The notes under the pieces were generated by a model. That model worked only from the letters and a program-made list of their open reading frames with translations. It did not search any database and was not told where the DNA came from. Both the position numbers and the translations under genes were made by a program. From positions 1,116,001-1,180,000 of the forward strand of contig NZ_CP051180.1 of NCBI RefSeq assembly GCF_012295575.1: DNA of 64,000 nt, in the 5' to 3' direction. The number at the start of each line of letters is the position of its first letter. Within the stretch, counting starts at the first letter, position 1. Of the stretch, positions 50,507 to 59,222 are shown piece after piece. Origin of the DNA: Ferrimonas lipolytica. Lineage in GTDB: Bacteria > Pseudomonadota > Gammaproteobacteria > Enterobacterales > Shewanellaceae.

Positions 50507-51711
50507 ACCCGTACATCTTCGATAAAGAGGTTGCCGGAAAATTGCGGATGTGGGGTTTGCTCGTACTCCAACTCGAAGAACTGCCGCTGCTCTAACGGCA
50601 AGCTATCAAAGCCACAAATTACCTGATAGAGCCAGGTCTCCTCGGCAAAGGTTAACTCAGCTTTTTGGTGGTATTCGAGCGCTGACATTTTAACACCACT
50701 GCCATCAATGGCTTCGATATAAAACTGATCCACTGCTTGTTTAAGCGCTTCATCTGGCAATTCAAACGCTTCAGCTTGGCCTAACTCAAATGCAGTCGCC
50801 TGGTTTGTCGTTGCGTGGCTATCGTTATTCTGGCTACGCCGGATCTGACTAACCAGCTGCAGTAGGGTGTGTTCTTCATTGCTGTCGTTCACGTTTACTG
50901 CAGCGGGGGTGATACAGGCGCTGGCTTGGTTAAATAGTGGCGGTACATTAACTCGGTCGGCGTGTTCTCCAACCCGATAATCAGGGTGCTGTTCAACGTG
51001 CAACAAGAACCCTTTGAGCAAACGAGTACGGCCTTGGATTTCGCGAAAACGGCCAAGCAGGGCGAGCAAACGGTTCTGTACTACCCCAAGCTCTTGCGCG
51101 CAATCGACCAAAGCGTGTTGCAGGCTTATTACCAACAAACGGCGCAGCTCGCGGGCGTCGCCGGCCAATTCTGCCAGTTCGTCGAAGCGGAAAAGTTCAA
51201 GGCTGATAAGGAGTTCACTGACCTGCTCTTGGGCTAGTTGGTTTTCACGGATCTTTGCGTCGATGGAACCCACATAGCCAAAGTCATTGTTAATACGCGA
51301 CCACAAACTGCGAGTGCTTTGACGCAAGCTCTCTTTGAGGCTAAACACCACCTCAGTGAGATCGCCTAAATAGACGTCAGCGTCACTGAAGCGCTTGTGG
51401 TGCAAGGCTTCTTTGTAATGTGCAGCTAGGGTTTTCATGGTGCTGATGGCCGAGCCAACGTTGGCATCGACTTGGCGATTGCGTTCATCTTTGAGCGCTT
51501 CGCCGAGCATATCGCGCACCGATGGCGCTAGGCGTAACGATTCACCAGCATCGGGGCGCCGTAACACGCCCTGTTTTACCAGCTTGTCGACCGCTTTCGG
51601 ATCCGCGTCGTCGTTAACGGTGCCAGATAGATAGGTGTCGAGTAACAGATCGGCATTGCGATTAAGCAGCGCTAGAAACTTTTTACCTACCTGCTTGAGG
51701 TTCTCGCTCAC
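50494..51711 (-). CDS. jetA: Kleisin subunit, MukF/MksF (JetA)-like
   Basis: A 405-residue protein that overlaps its neighbours (four bases upstream, 13 downstream). The N-terminus has a winged-helix-like segment (FLALLNRNADLLLDTYLSGT, GVLRRPDAGESLRLAPSVRD), followed by a long helical middle (LAAHYKEALHHKRFSDADVY through LFRFDELAELAGDARELRRL) and a C-terminal winged-helix candidate (KMSALEYHQKAELTFAEETW). This is the layout of MukF/MksF kleisins that bridge the two SMC heads. Assignment rests on layout and gene context, since I see no short signature motif. Confidence 0.7.
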   Translation of the reverse strand: MSENLKQVGKKFLALLNRNADLLLDTYLSGTVNDDADPKAVDKLVKQGVLRRPDAGESLRLAPSVRDMLGEALKDERNRQVDANVGSAISTMKTLAAHYKEALHHKRFSDADVYLGDLTEVVFSLKESLRQSTRSLWSRINNDFGYVGSIDAKIRENQLAQEQVSELLISLELFRFDELAELAGDARELRRLLVISLQHALVDCAQELGVVQNRLLALLGRFREIQGRTRLLKGFLLHVEQHPDYRVGEHADRVNVPPLFNQASACITPAAVNVNDSNEEHTLLQLVSQIRRSQNNDSHATTNQATAFELGQAEAFELPDEALKQAVDQFYIEAIDGSGVKMSALEYHQKAELTFAEETWLYQVICGFDSLPLEQRQFFELEYEQTPHPQFSGNLFIEDVRVWLQ

Positions 51712-52340
51712 AACAAGCTCTCCTGACTGCCGGACTCCGCTTTCTGCTCTAGTGCGAGCGACTCGGTCTCGTCAATAAAGCGGATAACTTCATACAGGTA
51801 CTCAATTTTACCGGTTACCTGATAGATCTGTTTTTCGATATTAGGACGGATGAGATAACCCATCTCGACCAAACGCTTGAAGATCTGCTTGAGCTGACCA
51901 TCAACCGCTGCAGAGGCTGAATTAAACAGGCGATAGCGGCTGATTTTTTCCAACTGCTCGCGCAGCGCCGGCACATCTTCCACCGTGGTTTGAATCTCAT
52001 TAAGACGAATTCGAACCCCTTCACTCAATGGTTCATCGCCACTGGCAGCTTCTTGCACTAATACCATCCAGTTTACCAACGGTTGCAACGCGGCTACGGT
52101 ATCGTTGAACTGACTACCGATAACCTTGCGTTCATTATCACCAAGATCTTGGTAACTACAGAAAAACACCGTACCAGCCGCCGCGGTTGCCACACTGCGG
52201 TTGAGCGGGCGCAACATGTCGTTAAGCTGTTGGCGTTTGTCTTCGCTGCTCAGTAGTGTCCAGCTTTGTTCATCGCTAATGCGGCAGATAAATTGCCCCT
52301 GCAATAGCTGCTCCATCACTTGGCCTAATTCGGTTTTCAT
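51708..52340 (-). CDS. jetB: MukE/MksE (JetB)-like winged-helix subunit
   Basis: A 210-residue protein between the SMC and kleisin genes, with ATGA overlaps on both sides. It shows two winged-helix-like parts: residues 1-60 (VMEQLLQGQFICRISDEQSW) and residues 130-195 (QLKQIFKRLVEMGYLIRPNI, IYQVTGKIEYLYEVIRFIDE), typical of KITE subunits of MukBEF/MksBEF/Wadjet complexes. Length is in the family range of about 200-230. Confidence 0.7.
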   Translation of the reverse strand: MKTELGQVMEQLLQGQFICRISDEQSWTLLSSEDKRQQLNDMLRPLNRSVATAAAGTVFFCSYQDLGDNERKVIGSQFNDTVAALQPLVNWMVLVQEAASGDEPLSEGVRIRLNEIQTTVEDVPALREQLEKISRYRLFNSASAAVDGQLKQIFKRLVEMGYLIRPNIEKQIYQVTGKIEYLYEVIRFIDETESLALEQKAESGSQESLL

Positions 52341-55300
52341 GCGCTGTGCTCCTCAAGTTGGCGCTTCGCTAATCGCGCGGCGATAGGGCTGACTTTCGGT
52401 TGCACAACTTGCAACTGTTTGGTCTGTTTATTGATGATGTAGCGGTTGTTGAACAGGCTTAGCACATCTGACTCAGGGTTCGGAAATGCTCCCAGCACGG
52501 CGATACGGTTGTTTTCACAGGCGTCAAAAATCTTCTTCACGTTACCGTGGTGGAGAGTCCCCAGCTCATCGATTGGCCAGTGAATGATCGCGTTGGAGTT
52601 ACCCCGTAGCAGGCGGGTAAAGGCCAATAGGAACTTACACAGAATCAAGTAAGCCATACCGTGGCTTGACGATTCATTGAGTTGGCGGTCGGTCCGAATA
52701 ACCAGATCGGAATTGCCTTCGCGCAGACGCAACTCGATCTCCAGTAATTTCGAGACCGAGCCGGTAAGAGCAGAGCGGCCAATGACTTCAAGAGTTCGGC
52801 GGAGCAGCTGTGCGTACTCCTCCCCTGGTAGATCGTTGAAGCCCTGATCCCGCCATTTCTGGTGGGCTGCACTAAATTGCTTCAGTTCATCCCAAAACTC
52901 CAACTCACCGATTTTTGAACGGATCTTCACTGCCGAGCCCGATACGCCATCAAGGGTTAATTCGCCACTAACCTCTTTGGTGATGCGACTGGATTGAGTT
53001 CCGATGCGTTTGTCGATATCAGCCAAAATGGCGTAATAGCCTTCCAACTCCATACCATAGGTTTGACCGAGGCCACGTAGCACTTCGATCCGCTGTGGCA
53101 CCAAGTGATTCATTAGGTTACGCAACGATGGTACCAGCTTGATGTGATTTAAGCGGGCAACGCCGTTGTCGCTTTGTTCTATACATTCACTGCGCCACTG
53201 TTCCCAGTTGGCTGCGAGCTCCGGGCCAGCTTTATGACCAATCTGGCTGTCAAAGCTATCAACCTGTTCCTTGATTACGCTGCGATGTTGCTCGCGTTGT
53301 TTCAGCTGTTCATCAGCATCGCGTAAGCGCTCATCCAGTGGCGCAGTGGTGACGGTATCAGTAGCAGTAAGGCCCGGCAGAGTAAGTTTGGCTAAGGCGC
53401 TGAGCAGTTCTGTTAACTTGGTCAGCTGCTCTCGACTCTGGCTTAATTGACGGTCGTTATCGCCGTGTGCTTGCTTAAGCTCATTACGCAACGTCTTAAA
53501 GTCGCGTTCGATGGTTGCCAGTTGCTGGTCAAGGCTGAGGATCTCCTGCTTAGCGATGTTGAGCTGGGTTTGTAACTTAGGTTGTTCGATACTAAAAGCG
53601 GTAGCAAACCACCGATCGTAATCGGACACCTTATCGCGCAGGTTTTCGACCTTGATGATGCGTTGTTCAAGGGTTTGGATCTGCTCGCGTAATTCGATGA
53701 TCTGAGTGTCATCGACACCGCGATCCTTCAGTTCGGCTTGATACCAGCGTTCGCATTCGCTCAGCTCGGTTTTCTTTTGTTCGCGGCGACTGCTCAAATC
53801 GGCACTGAACTGGCTCAGTTGTAGCTCGATGTTACCGATACGCTCCTGCCAGAAGGACTCTTTATCCATTCTCGCTTCAAGCTGCTGCCCCTTTAACTCA
53901 TCAACGAAGGTACGATACTGGCTGTTCAGCTTGGCCAACTCTTGTTGAACTTGCTTAAGTTGCTGCTGCGCTTGCTGCTTGCGATCGCTTAATGCTGCTT
54001 TTTGGCTCTGCAGTAAGCTGCGCTTTTCATCCAGCAGGCGCGCGTGGGAGGCTTTATCGCTTTGGTATTGGGTATTGGCACGGATAACAACTTCCGCTTG
54101 CTGCTGCAGTCCACTTTGCTGTTTATCGATATCGCTTTCGAGCTCGGCTTGAGCGGAACGAGCCTGTTCCAACTTCAACCTAGCTTGTTCAGCGCGGCTG
54201 GCCAGTTGTGCTTCGTCTTGGGCGTATTCAGGTGGGTCTACTCGATCAAGTTCTAGCGCTATGCCATACAGACCACTAGTCTGGGCGGCGACAACGGGTT
54301 TTAGATCGTTGCGGCTAAGCAGTTCAGGGCGGATAACCTTACCGATGCTGTTGCACCAATCAGGCTGTTCTTCTCGCAAGAACTTCAACAGCGAGTTGTC
54401 TTTTGGAAAGCGCAGCTCGTCGATGGCGTTCCATTGTTGTTGTGCTTGTTCAACCACTAAGCGTTGTTGGGTCAGCTGCTGTTGCAACTGTTGACGCTGT
54501 TGGTTGAGCTTATGTTCTTCACGACGTGCCTGTTCTAAGCCATTCTCCGCTTGTTGGCTTTGGCTAAAGGCCCGCTCAATGCGTCCTTCAAGCAGTTCGA
54601 CCTGTTGTCGTTCATCGGCGGTGAAACTGACCGCATCGATCTGCAGCTGCCATTTTTGCTGGCTCAGCTCCAACACCTTAGTTTGTTGGTGATGTTGCTG
54701 TTCGGCGGCGCTGGCTTGATTACGGAAACCATCTTCTAACTGGCGCAGTTCGTTTTGCTGCTGACGTTGGAGGTCGGTCTGTTGCTGGCGGGCCTGTTCC
54801 TGTTTTTCCCGCAGACTTTCTATCGCAGCGTTGTTGCTGATCTCAATCTGGCCGCGACGTTGGTTATAGCTGGCTTCAATATCGAGGTGTTTCTCGGTCA
54901 GGAGCGCGAGCCGTTGTTGCATCGACTCGCCATCGGCTCGCCACTGCGGTAGTCGGTCGAGATCGCGCTTAACCTCTTCGATGCCAAGATCTTCCCAGTT
55001 TTGATGATCTTGTTCGATTAGGTCGAGGCGTTTGCTAAAGCTGTCTTCATCCGCTTTGGCATCACTGCGTAGACCTTTCTTTACTGCGGACTGTTCGTCG
55101 TACTGCTTTTGCGCTTCATCTTGCTGATAGCGAATTTCGCGGAGTTCGCGTTCGAGTTGTTCTATCGCTTCAGTCAGCAGGATCTTGTCGCTATCAAAGC
55201 CAAAGGCTAAGGCCTTCAGTTGCAGTTCGCAGTGTCCCAACGCGTCGTAACGCTGTTCCAGTTTGACAAAATCTGGCCGAATCGACTCGAAGTGAGCCAT

Positions 55301-56023
55301 TAACATGCTCTCTTTGATCCACTCGTCGACGTTGCTTGCTTTTAGTTTTGTGCTTGGGGTTTCTACGCCATCCTCTTCCAAAATGGCCGCTACCATCGAG
55401 CGGATGGTCTCCATTTTGCCTTCTTTGGAGTGAACCGCGCGCACCAGTTTTTCGATGTGGCGCAGATTGGCGTTGGATTCGGCTAAGGAGAATACGCTAG
55501 CGAGCTGGCGTAATTCGCGGGCATTGCTGGCGGTGTTCATCAAGCTACGGTCATTCTGGATAACCGCGCGATACTCTTTTACGCTACTAATTGCGTTGGA
55601 GAAGGGCACGCCTTGCGCTTTGAAGACGCGGCGCAACTCGGTGGCGTTGTTACACTCAACGCTGTTGCCGTCACGGCGCTTGATGTAATCGTCCATATCG
55701 AAGGCTTTACCAACAAAGCGGTATTGAACCCCTTTGCCGTCGCCACTGCTGGACATCACCGTTTGCGCTAGCTCGCCACTAGGACGGAGGTATTCGTAGA
55801 TGATAAAACTGGATTCTGTCGGCAGGTACCAACGCTCGAAACTATCGCGAGTCGCGGGGACAACCTTACTCGGATACTCACCATAAAACACCGGAACAAG
55901 TCGTTGGAGCGTGGTCTTGCCGGAGGCATTGGTGCCACAAATGTTGGTGTGTCCATTCAATTTGAGCTCAACCTCACCACTAAGGTGGGTGTTGATCAAG
56001 AGTATCCGATTTAGTGTCGACAT
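52337..56023 (-). CDS. jetC: SMC-like ATPase, MksB/JetC type (DUF3584-like)
   Basis: A 1228-residue SMC-family protein, first gene of the operon. Walker A GTNASGKTTL (residues 30-39) in the N-terminal head, two long coiled coils (about 250-560 and 660-960) around a hinge-like part (WCNSIGKVIRPELLSRNDLK, SGLYGIALELDRVDPPEY), then the C-terminal head with signature-like SSSHGMAYLILC (from about residue 1118) and Walker B AIIHWPIDELG (D1152, E1153). Shorter than MukB (about 1480) and lacking its hinge. It would extrude DNA loops. I believe it belongs with DUF3584-type ATP-binding proteins; a profile search would settle this. Confidence 0.82.
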   Translation of the reverse strand: MSTLNRILLINTHLSGEVELKLNGHTNICGTNASGKTTLQRLVPVFYGEYPSKVVPATRDSFERWYLPTESSFIIYEYLRPSGELAQTVMSSSGDGKGVQYRFVGKAFDMDDYIKRRDGNSVECNNATELRRVFKAQGVPFSNAISSVKEYRAVIQNDRSLMNTASNARELRQLASVFSLAESNANLRHIEKLVRAVHSKEGKMETIRSMVAAILEEDGVETPSTKLKASNVDEWIKESMLMAHFESIRPDFVKLEQRYDALGHCELQLKALAFGFDSDKILLTEAIEQLERELREIRYQQDEAQKQYDEQSAVKKGLRSDAKADEDSFSKRLDLIEQDHQNWEDLGIEEVKRDLDRLPQWRADGESMQQRLALLTEKHLDIEASYNQRRGQIEISNNAAIESLREKQEQARQQQTDLQRQQQNELRQLEDGFRNQASAAEQQHHQQTKVLELSQQKWQLQIDAVSFTADERQQVELLEGRIERAFSQSQQAENGLEQARREEHKLNQQRQQLQQQLTQQRLVVEQAQQQWNAIDELRFPKDNSLLKFLREEQPDWCNSIGKVIRPELLSRNDLKPVVAAQTSGLYGIALELDRVDPPEYAQDEAQLASRAEQARLKLEQARSAQAELESDIDKQQSGLQQQAEVVIRANTQYQSDKASHARLLDEKRSLLQSQKAALSDRKQQAQQQLKQVQQELAKLNSQYRTFVDELKGQQLEARMDKESFWQERIGNIELQLSQFSADLSSRREQKKTELSECERWYQAELKDRGVDDTQIIELREQIQTLEQRIIKVENLRDKVSDYDRWFATAFSIEQPKLQTQLNIAKQEILSLDQQLATIERDFKTLRNELKQAHGDNDRQLSQSREQLTKLTELLSALAKLTLPGLTATDTVTTAPLDERLRDADEQLKQREQHRSVIKEQVDSFDSQIGHKAGPELAANWEQWRSECIEQSDNGVARLNHIKLVPSLRNLMNHLVPQRIEVLRGLGQTYGMELEGYYAILADIDKRIGTQSSRITKEVSGELTLDGVSGSAVKIRSKIGELEFWDELKQFSAAHQKWRDQGFNDLPGEEYAQLLRRTLEVIGRSALTGSVSKLLEIELRLREGNSDLVIRTDRQLNESSSHGMAYLILCKFLLAFTRLLRGNSNAIIHWPIDELGTLHHGNVKKIFDACENNRIAVLGAFPNPESDVLSLFNNRYIINKQTKQLQVVQPKVSPIAARLAKRQLEEHSA

Positions 56024-56400
56024 AGGGTGTTAATGAAGCCTGATTAAATTACAAATTAGTTTGTGTGTTTGCCAGTCAGGGCGCTGTCGATAAAGCAGAC
56101 AGAGTGCGAGCAATAACACTGTCAAAGTAATGTACCTAAGTTTTATCTTTAACGCATTGCTCTATGCATCGACTTGAATGCTAAATCGCCATAAATAGCC
56201 GAGCTAATGTATTGATTGGCCATTAAATGTTCGAAAATGGCAGTTCACTCGGAATGAGCATTGGCGGCAGATCCCTTGTAACGGTTGTCACAGCTCAGTT
56301 TCAGGGATGCGGGCTGGGTCATAATCCTCGCATTCCAATTTGACGTTTCCATTTTGCTTCTGCATCGTAGACCGCGTTTTATTTTGCAAAGAGTGAAAAA
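56024..56400. other. Divergent intergenic region, SMC operon / M23 peptidase
   Basis: No gene seen. Contains a small dyad ACAAA-TTAG-TTTGT (56050-56063) just upstream of the SMC start, which could be an operator. I find no clear -35/-10 pair and no terminator. Confidence 0.4.
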
Positions 56401-57954
56401 TTGTTGTTTAACTGGCTAAAAACACGTCGCGAACGTGCCATCTTCAGCGGTCCCAAACGTCGATTCCGTCCCCAAGCTCGGCGTCATTCTTATGGTGCTT
56501 CTCGACGTTCAAAATTGCTGTGTTTGTTACCGACGACTCCGGCCGCGCAAAAAACGATGTTGTGCTTGCTGGTGTTGGTCGGACTCGGCTACCTATTTAG
56601 TCAGCAGCAAACGGCACCGCTATCCAACAATCAACGTCAAAGCCTGCCGGCGCTCGACTTTTCCAAGCGAAGTGATGTTACGGCAGTGTCCAGCTCAACC
56701 CCAGTGTTGGTTAACAACTCCATCAGCAGCACTGCGCCAGTGGCTTCATCAGTAACCGGCAATCCTTTAGCCGAACGCACTATTGATGCCGCGCCAACTC
56801 CAGCAGTAACAACTGACGAACAAGTGCAAGCGCCGGAACCGTCGATATTCAGCCCCCAAGTTGAATATCAGATCCAAAAGGGCGATACCCTAAGCGGTAT
56901 TTTTGACCGGTTTGCGGTTGGCCAACAACAGATGTACCAACTGCTCGAAGCGGATTATGCGCTGTTGGCTCTGGATACTTTGATGCCGGGCAATTTGATT
57001 AAATTGTGGATTGATGCTGACAGTACGCTTACCAAGTTTGAGATTGAGTTCGATCGCAGCCATCAGGTGGTATTTACCCGTGCTGCAGAGGGTTACGAAG
57101 TAAACGAAGTTATCGTAGAAGGCGATTGGCTCGCAAAAAGTATCGAAGTTTCGATTGAAGGTAGCTTTTCTGGCTCGGCGCAAAAAGCTGGTTTGAGTAG
57201 TGCACTCAATCAGCAGATCTACAACATGTTTAAGGACAAGCTCGACTTCCGCCGGGCTTTACGTGCCGGTGATACCGTGCGGGTGCTGAAACAGCAGCAG
57301 TCAATCGACGGCGAGCTTACCGGTAACGAACGTCTACTGGCGATCGAATTTGAAGGCCGTAACTGGCAGCACACTGCCTACCTCCACGATGACGGTAGTT
57401 ACTACGACGCCGAGGGCCAGAGCCTGGCGCGAGCGTTTTTACGCCACCCATTTGCCAACGATCAACGGCTAAGTTCGCGTTTCAACCCCCGTCGTTTACA
57501 CCCGGTAACCAAACGAGTTTCACCGCATAATGGTACGGATTACGCTGCCCCATACGGTACGGCAATTTTGGCAGCAGGTGATGGTGTGGTTAAAAGAGTC
57601 GAAAATCACCCTATCGCCGGTAAATACGTGGTTATCCAACATGGGGGGGAGTACCGAACTCGTTACCTTCATATGTCGCGCATTGACGTTCGACGTGGCC
57701 AAACGGTAAGCCGTGGCCAGCGAATTGGTGCTGTAGGTAAAACCGGTCGAGTGACTGGAACTCATCTTCACTATGAGTTCCATATTCGCGGCCGTGCGGT
57801 GGATTCGTTACGGGCGAAAATCCCGATGGCGACATCAGTAAATAGTGATGAAAAGCAGCAGTTTTTGGCTAAGGTAAATCGCTACCGTACCCAAATGAAT
57901 GAGATGTTGGCCAGACAGCAGGGTGGTACGTCGGAGCTAGCCAGCACCAACTAA
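56401..57954 (+). CDS. MepM/YebA-like M23 endopeptidase with LysM/OapA-type region
   Basis: A 517-residue inner-membrane-anchored murein endopeptidase. The start is a TTG at 56401 (MLFNWLKTRR); no ATG upstream is in frame. Cytoplasmic basic start, membrane helix at about residues 52-68 (TMLCLLVLVGLGYLFSQ), linker, LysM-like QKGDTLSGIFDRFAVGQQQM (about 160-200), then the M23 domain: SSRFNPRRLHPVTKRVSPHN, GTDYAAPYGT, YLHMSRIDVRRGQ and GTHLHYEFHIRG with the HLHY zinc His pair. It would cut D,D-cross-links for wall growth. Confidence 0.92.
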   Translation: MLFNWLKTRRERAIFSGPKRRFRPQARRHSYGASRRSKLLCLLPTTPAAQKTMLCLLVLVGLGYLFSQQQTAPLSNNQRQSLPALDFSKRSDVTAVSSSTPVLVNNSISSTAPVASSVTGNPLAERTIDAAPTPAVTTDEQVQAPEPSIFSPQVEYQIQKGDTLSGIFDRFAVGQQQMYQLLEADYALLALDTLMPGNLIKLWIDADSTLTKFEIEFDRSHQVVFTRAAEGYEVNEVIVEGDWLAKSIEVSIEGSFSGSAQKAGLSSALNQQIYNMFKDKLDFRRALRAGDTVRVLKQQQSIDGELTGNERLLAIEFEGRNWQHTAYLHDDGSYYDAEGQSLARAFLRHPFANDQRLSSRFNPRRLHPVTKRVSPHNGTDYAAPYGTAILAAGDGVVKRVENHPIAGKYVVIQHGGEYRTRYLHMSRIDVRRGQTVSRGQRIGAVGKTGRVTGTHLHYEFHIRGRAVDSLRAKIPMATSVNSDEKQQFLAKVNRYRTQMNEMLARQQGGTSELASTN

Positions 57955-58003
57955 ATGGATCTATTGAAGCGCAGCGATTGCGCTTCGGACCAGATAACGG
58001 ACG

Positions 58004-58603
58004 CTAAGCTGACGCTGGCGTCTTTTGGTATGGCGGGTTGAGTTCGAAATCGGGTGGCAGGCGGTTGTCGATGCTCACCATGTAATCTCCCTCTTCCCAT
58101 ACTATTTGGCAGGGATAGCCGAGGCTCTTAAACAGCCGCAGCATCGGCCCATTTTGTGGGTGTACCAAGGCAACCACTTCGGTAATGCCCCAAGCGCGGG
58201 CTTGGTCAATTAATGTTGCCACCAACAGTCGACCTAATCCCTTACGCTGCATCTTATCGATCATCATGCACGACAGCTCACCAATCGACTCTTCCGGTTT
58301 GGTACGGATAATTCTGCCAGCACCACACAGCTTTTGCTCAGGGCCGTAGAGCACCACTAGCCCGAGATGGATATCAAAATCGACATTGGTATAACGCTGC
58401 ACTTGCTTGAGGGTCGGTTTATCAATGACACGTAAAAAACGCATGTATAACGAGCGAGTGGAGATCTCAGGGTAGAGGTCGAGAATGGTTTCCGCGTCTT
58501 GTGGGCGGGTGGCACGGATCAGCACCGCTTCGCCATCAGTGGCGTGGGCTGGAATCGATATCTGTGCCGCCTGCTCAGCGGTTAAACGATTGGAATTAGT
58601 CAT
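58004..58603 (-). CDS. GNAT-family acetyltransferase
   Basis: A 199-residue protein with one GNAT domain (residues 25-180). Motif: LIRATRPQDAETILDLYPEI at the start, acetyl-CoA loop MMIDKMQRKGLGRLLVATLI (Q/RxxGxG as QRKGLG), LFKSLGYP near the end. It resembles the acetyltransferase part of Pat/YfiQ-type proteins, which in other bacteria acetylate acetyl-CoA synthetase, and an acs gene is only 620 bases away. That link is suggestive, not shown. The substrate is otherwise unknown. Confidence 0.85.
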   Translation of the reverse strand: MTNSNRLTAEQAAQISIPAHATDGEAVLIRATRPQDAETILDLYPEISTRSLYMRFLRVIDKPTLKQVQRYTNVDFDIHLGLVVLYGPEQKLCGAGRIIRTKPEESIGELSCMMIDKMQRKGLGRLLVATLIDQARAWGITEVVALVHPQNGPMLRLFKSLGYPCQIVWEEGDYMVSIDNRLPPDFELNPPYQKTPASA

Positions 58604-58826
58604 TGTTTAGCACCTCTATTAATTCCAGTATAACCAGCCCGTTACGGTGCAAGTGTGGCGCCGCACTAAATTTGTTAACCAAATGATAAAAATTAAATTT
58701 ACGTGACCGAAGCCACTAGTGACTATAACCCTTTCTGGGTATAAGTCTTTAACTCTATTGGAATTGATTGACACACAGGTTGTAAAAACCGATGTAAATT
58801 GACTCGGATTATACAGCCAATTAAAT
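58604..58826. other. Upstream region of the GNAT gene
   Basis: About 220 AT-rich bases with no gene. A TTGACA (about 58767) and a TTGACT (about 58799) are on the + strand, but I cannot pair them with convincing -10 elements. Confidence 0.4.
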
Positions 58827-59119
58827 GGCCGTGTACCAACTAAGTGTTGTTCTTTACAATGCTGTTAAAGCACCGACGAGACGAGTGTTGGTACATGGGA
58901 AAAGCACTACCGTCATTGATCTTCTGCCGCATTGGAGCAGTTCAGCGAAGCGTTTTGGGCTGCGACCTAAGGCAAAGGGGGATTCCAAAGGGGGCGGAGC
59001 TCCCCCCCTAATGCATACAAGAATGTGCCGTCGCCATCGCTACATAGTTCCCTAAAAGCACCGCAGTCGGTGTAGCTGAAGGCTTGATATAAACCTCAAC
59101 ACTTAACTGCGACACAGCC
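58827..59119 (-). mobile_element. MITE copy D (293 bp)
   Basis: Ends GGCCGTGTACCAACTAAGTG and ...TTAACTGCGACACAGCC. Flanking octamers AATTAAAT and AATGATAA match at five of eight positions, possibly a decayed target duplication. It lies about 50 bases beyond the acs terminator. Confidence 0.85.
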
Positions 59120-59167
59120 AATGATAACAGCCAAAAGCTAATGGAAGTGGTTGCTGTTACTAACAGC

Positions 59168-59200
59168 AAAATGCCAGACAGCTAAGCTGAATGGCATTTT
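59168..59200 (-). terminator. Terminator after acs
   Basis: AAAATGCCA / TGGCATTTT stem with an inner AGCT-t-AGCT; minus-strand tail TTTTGCTGTT. Confidence 0.7.
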
Positions 59201-59222
59201 GTAGTTTGGGTGACCTTATCGG

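Noticed and set aside
52645-55956. Several 60-90 codon frames within the SMC gene on both strands
   Set aside because: All are shadows of the 1228-codon gene, whose motifs are intact from end to end.
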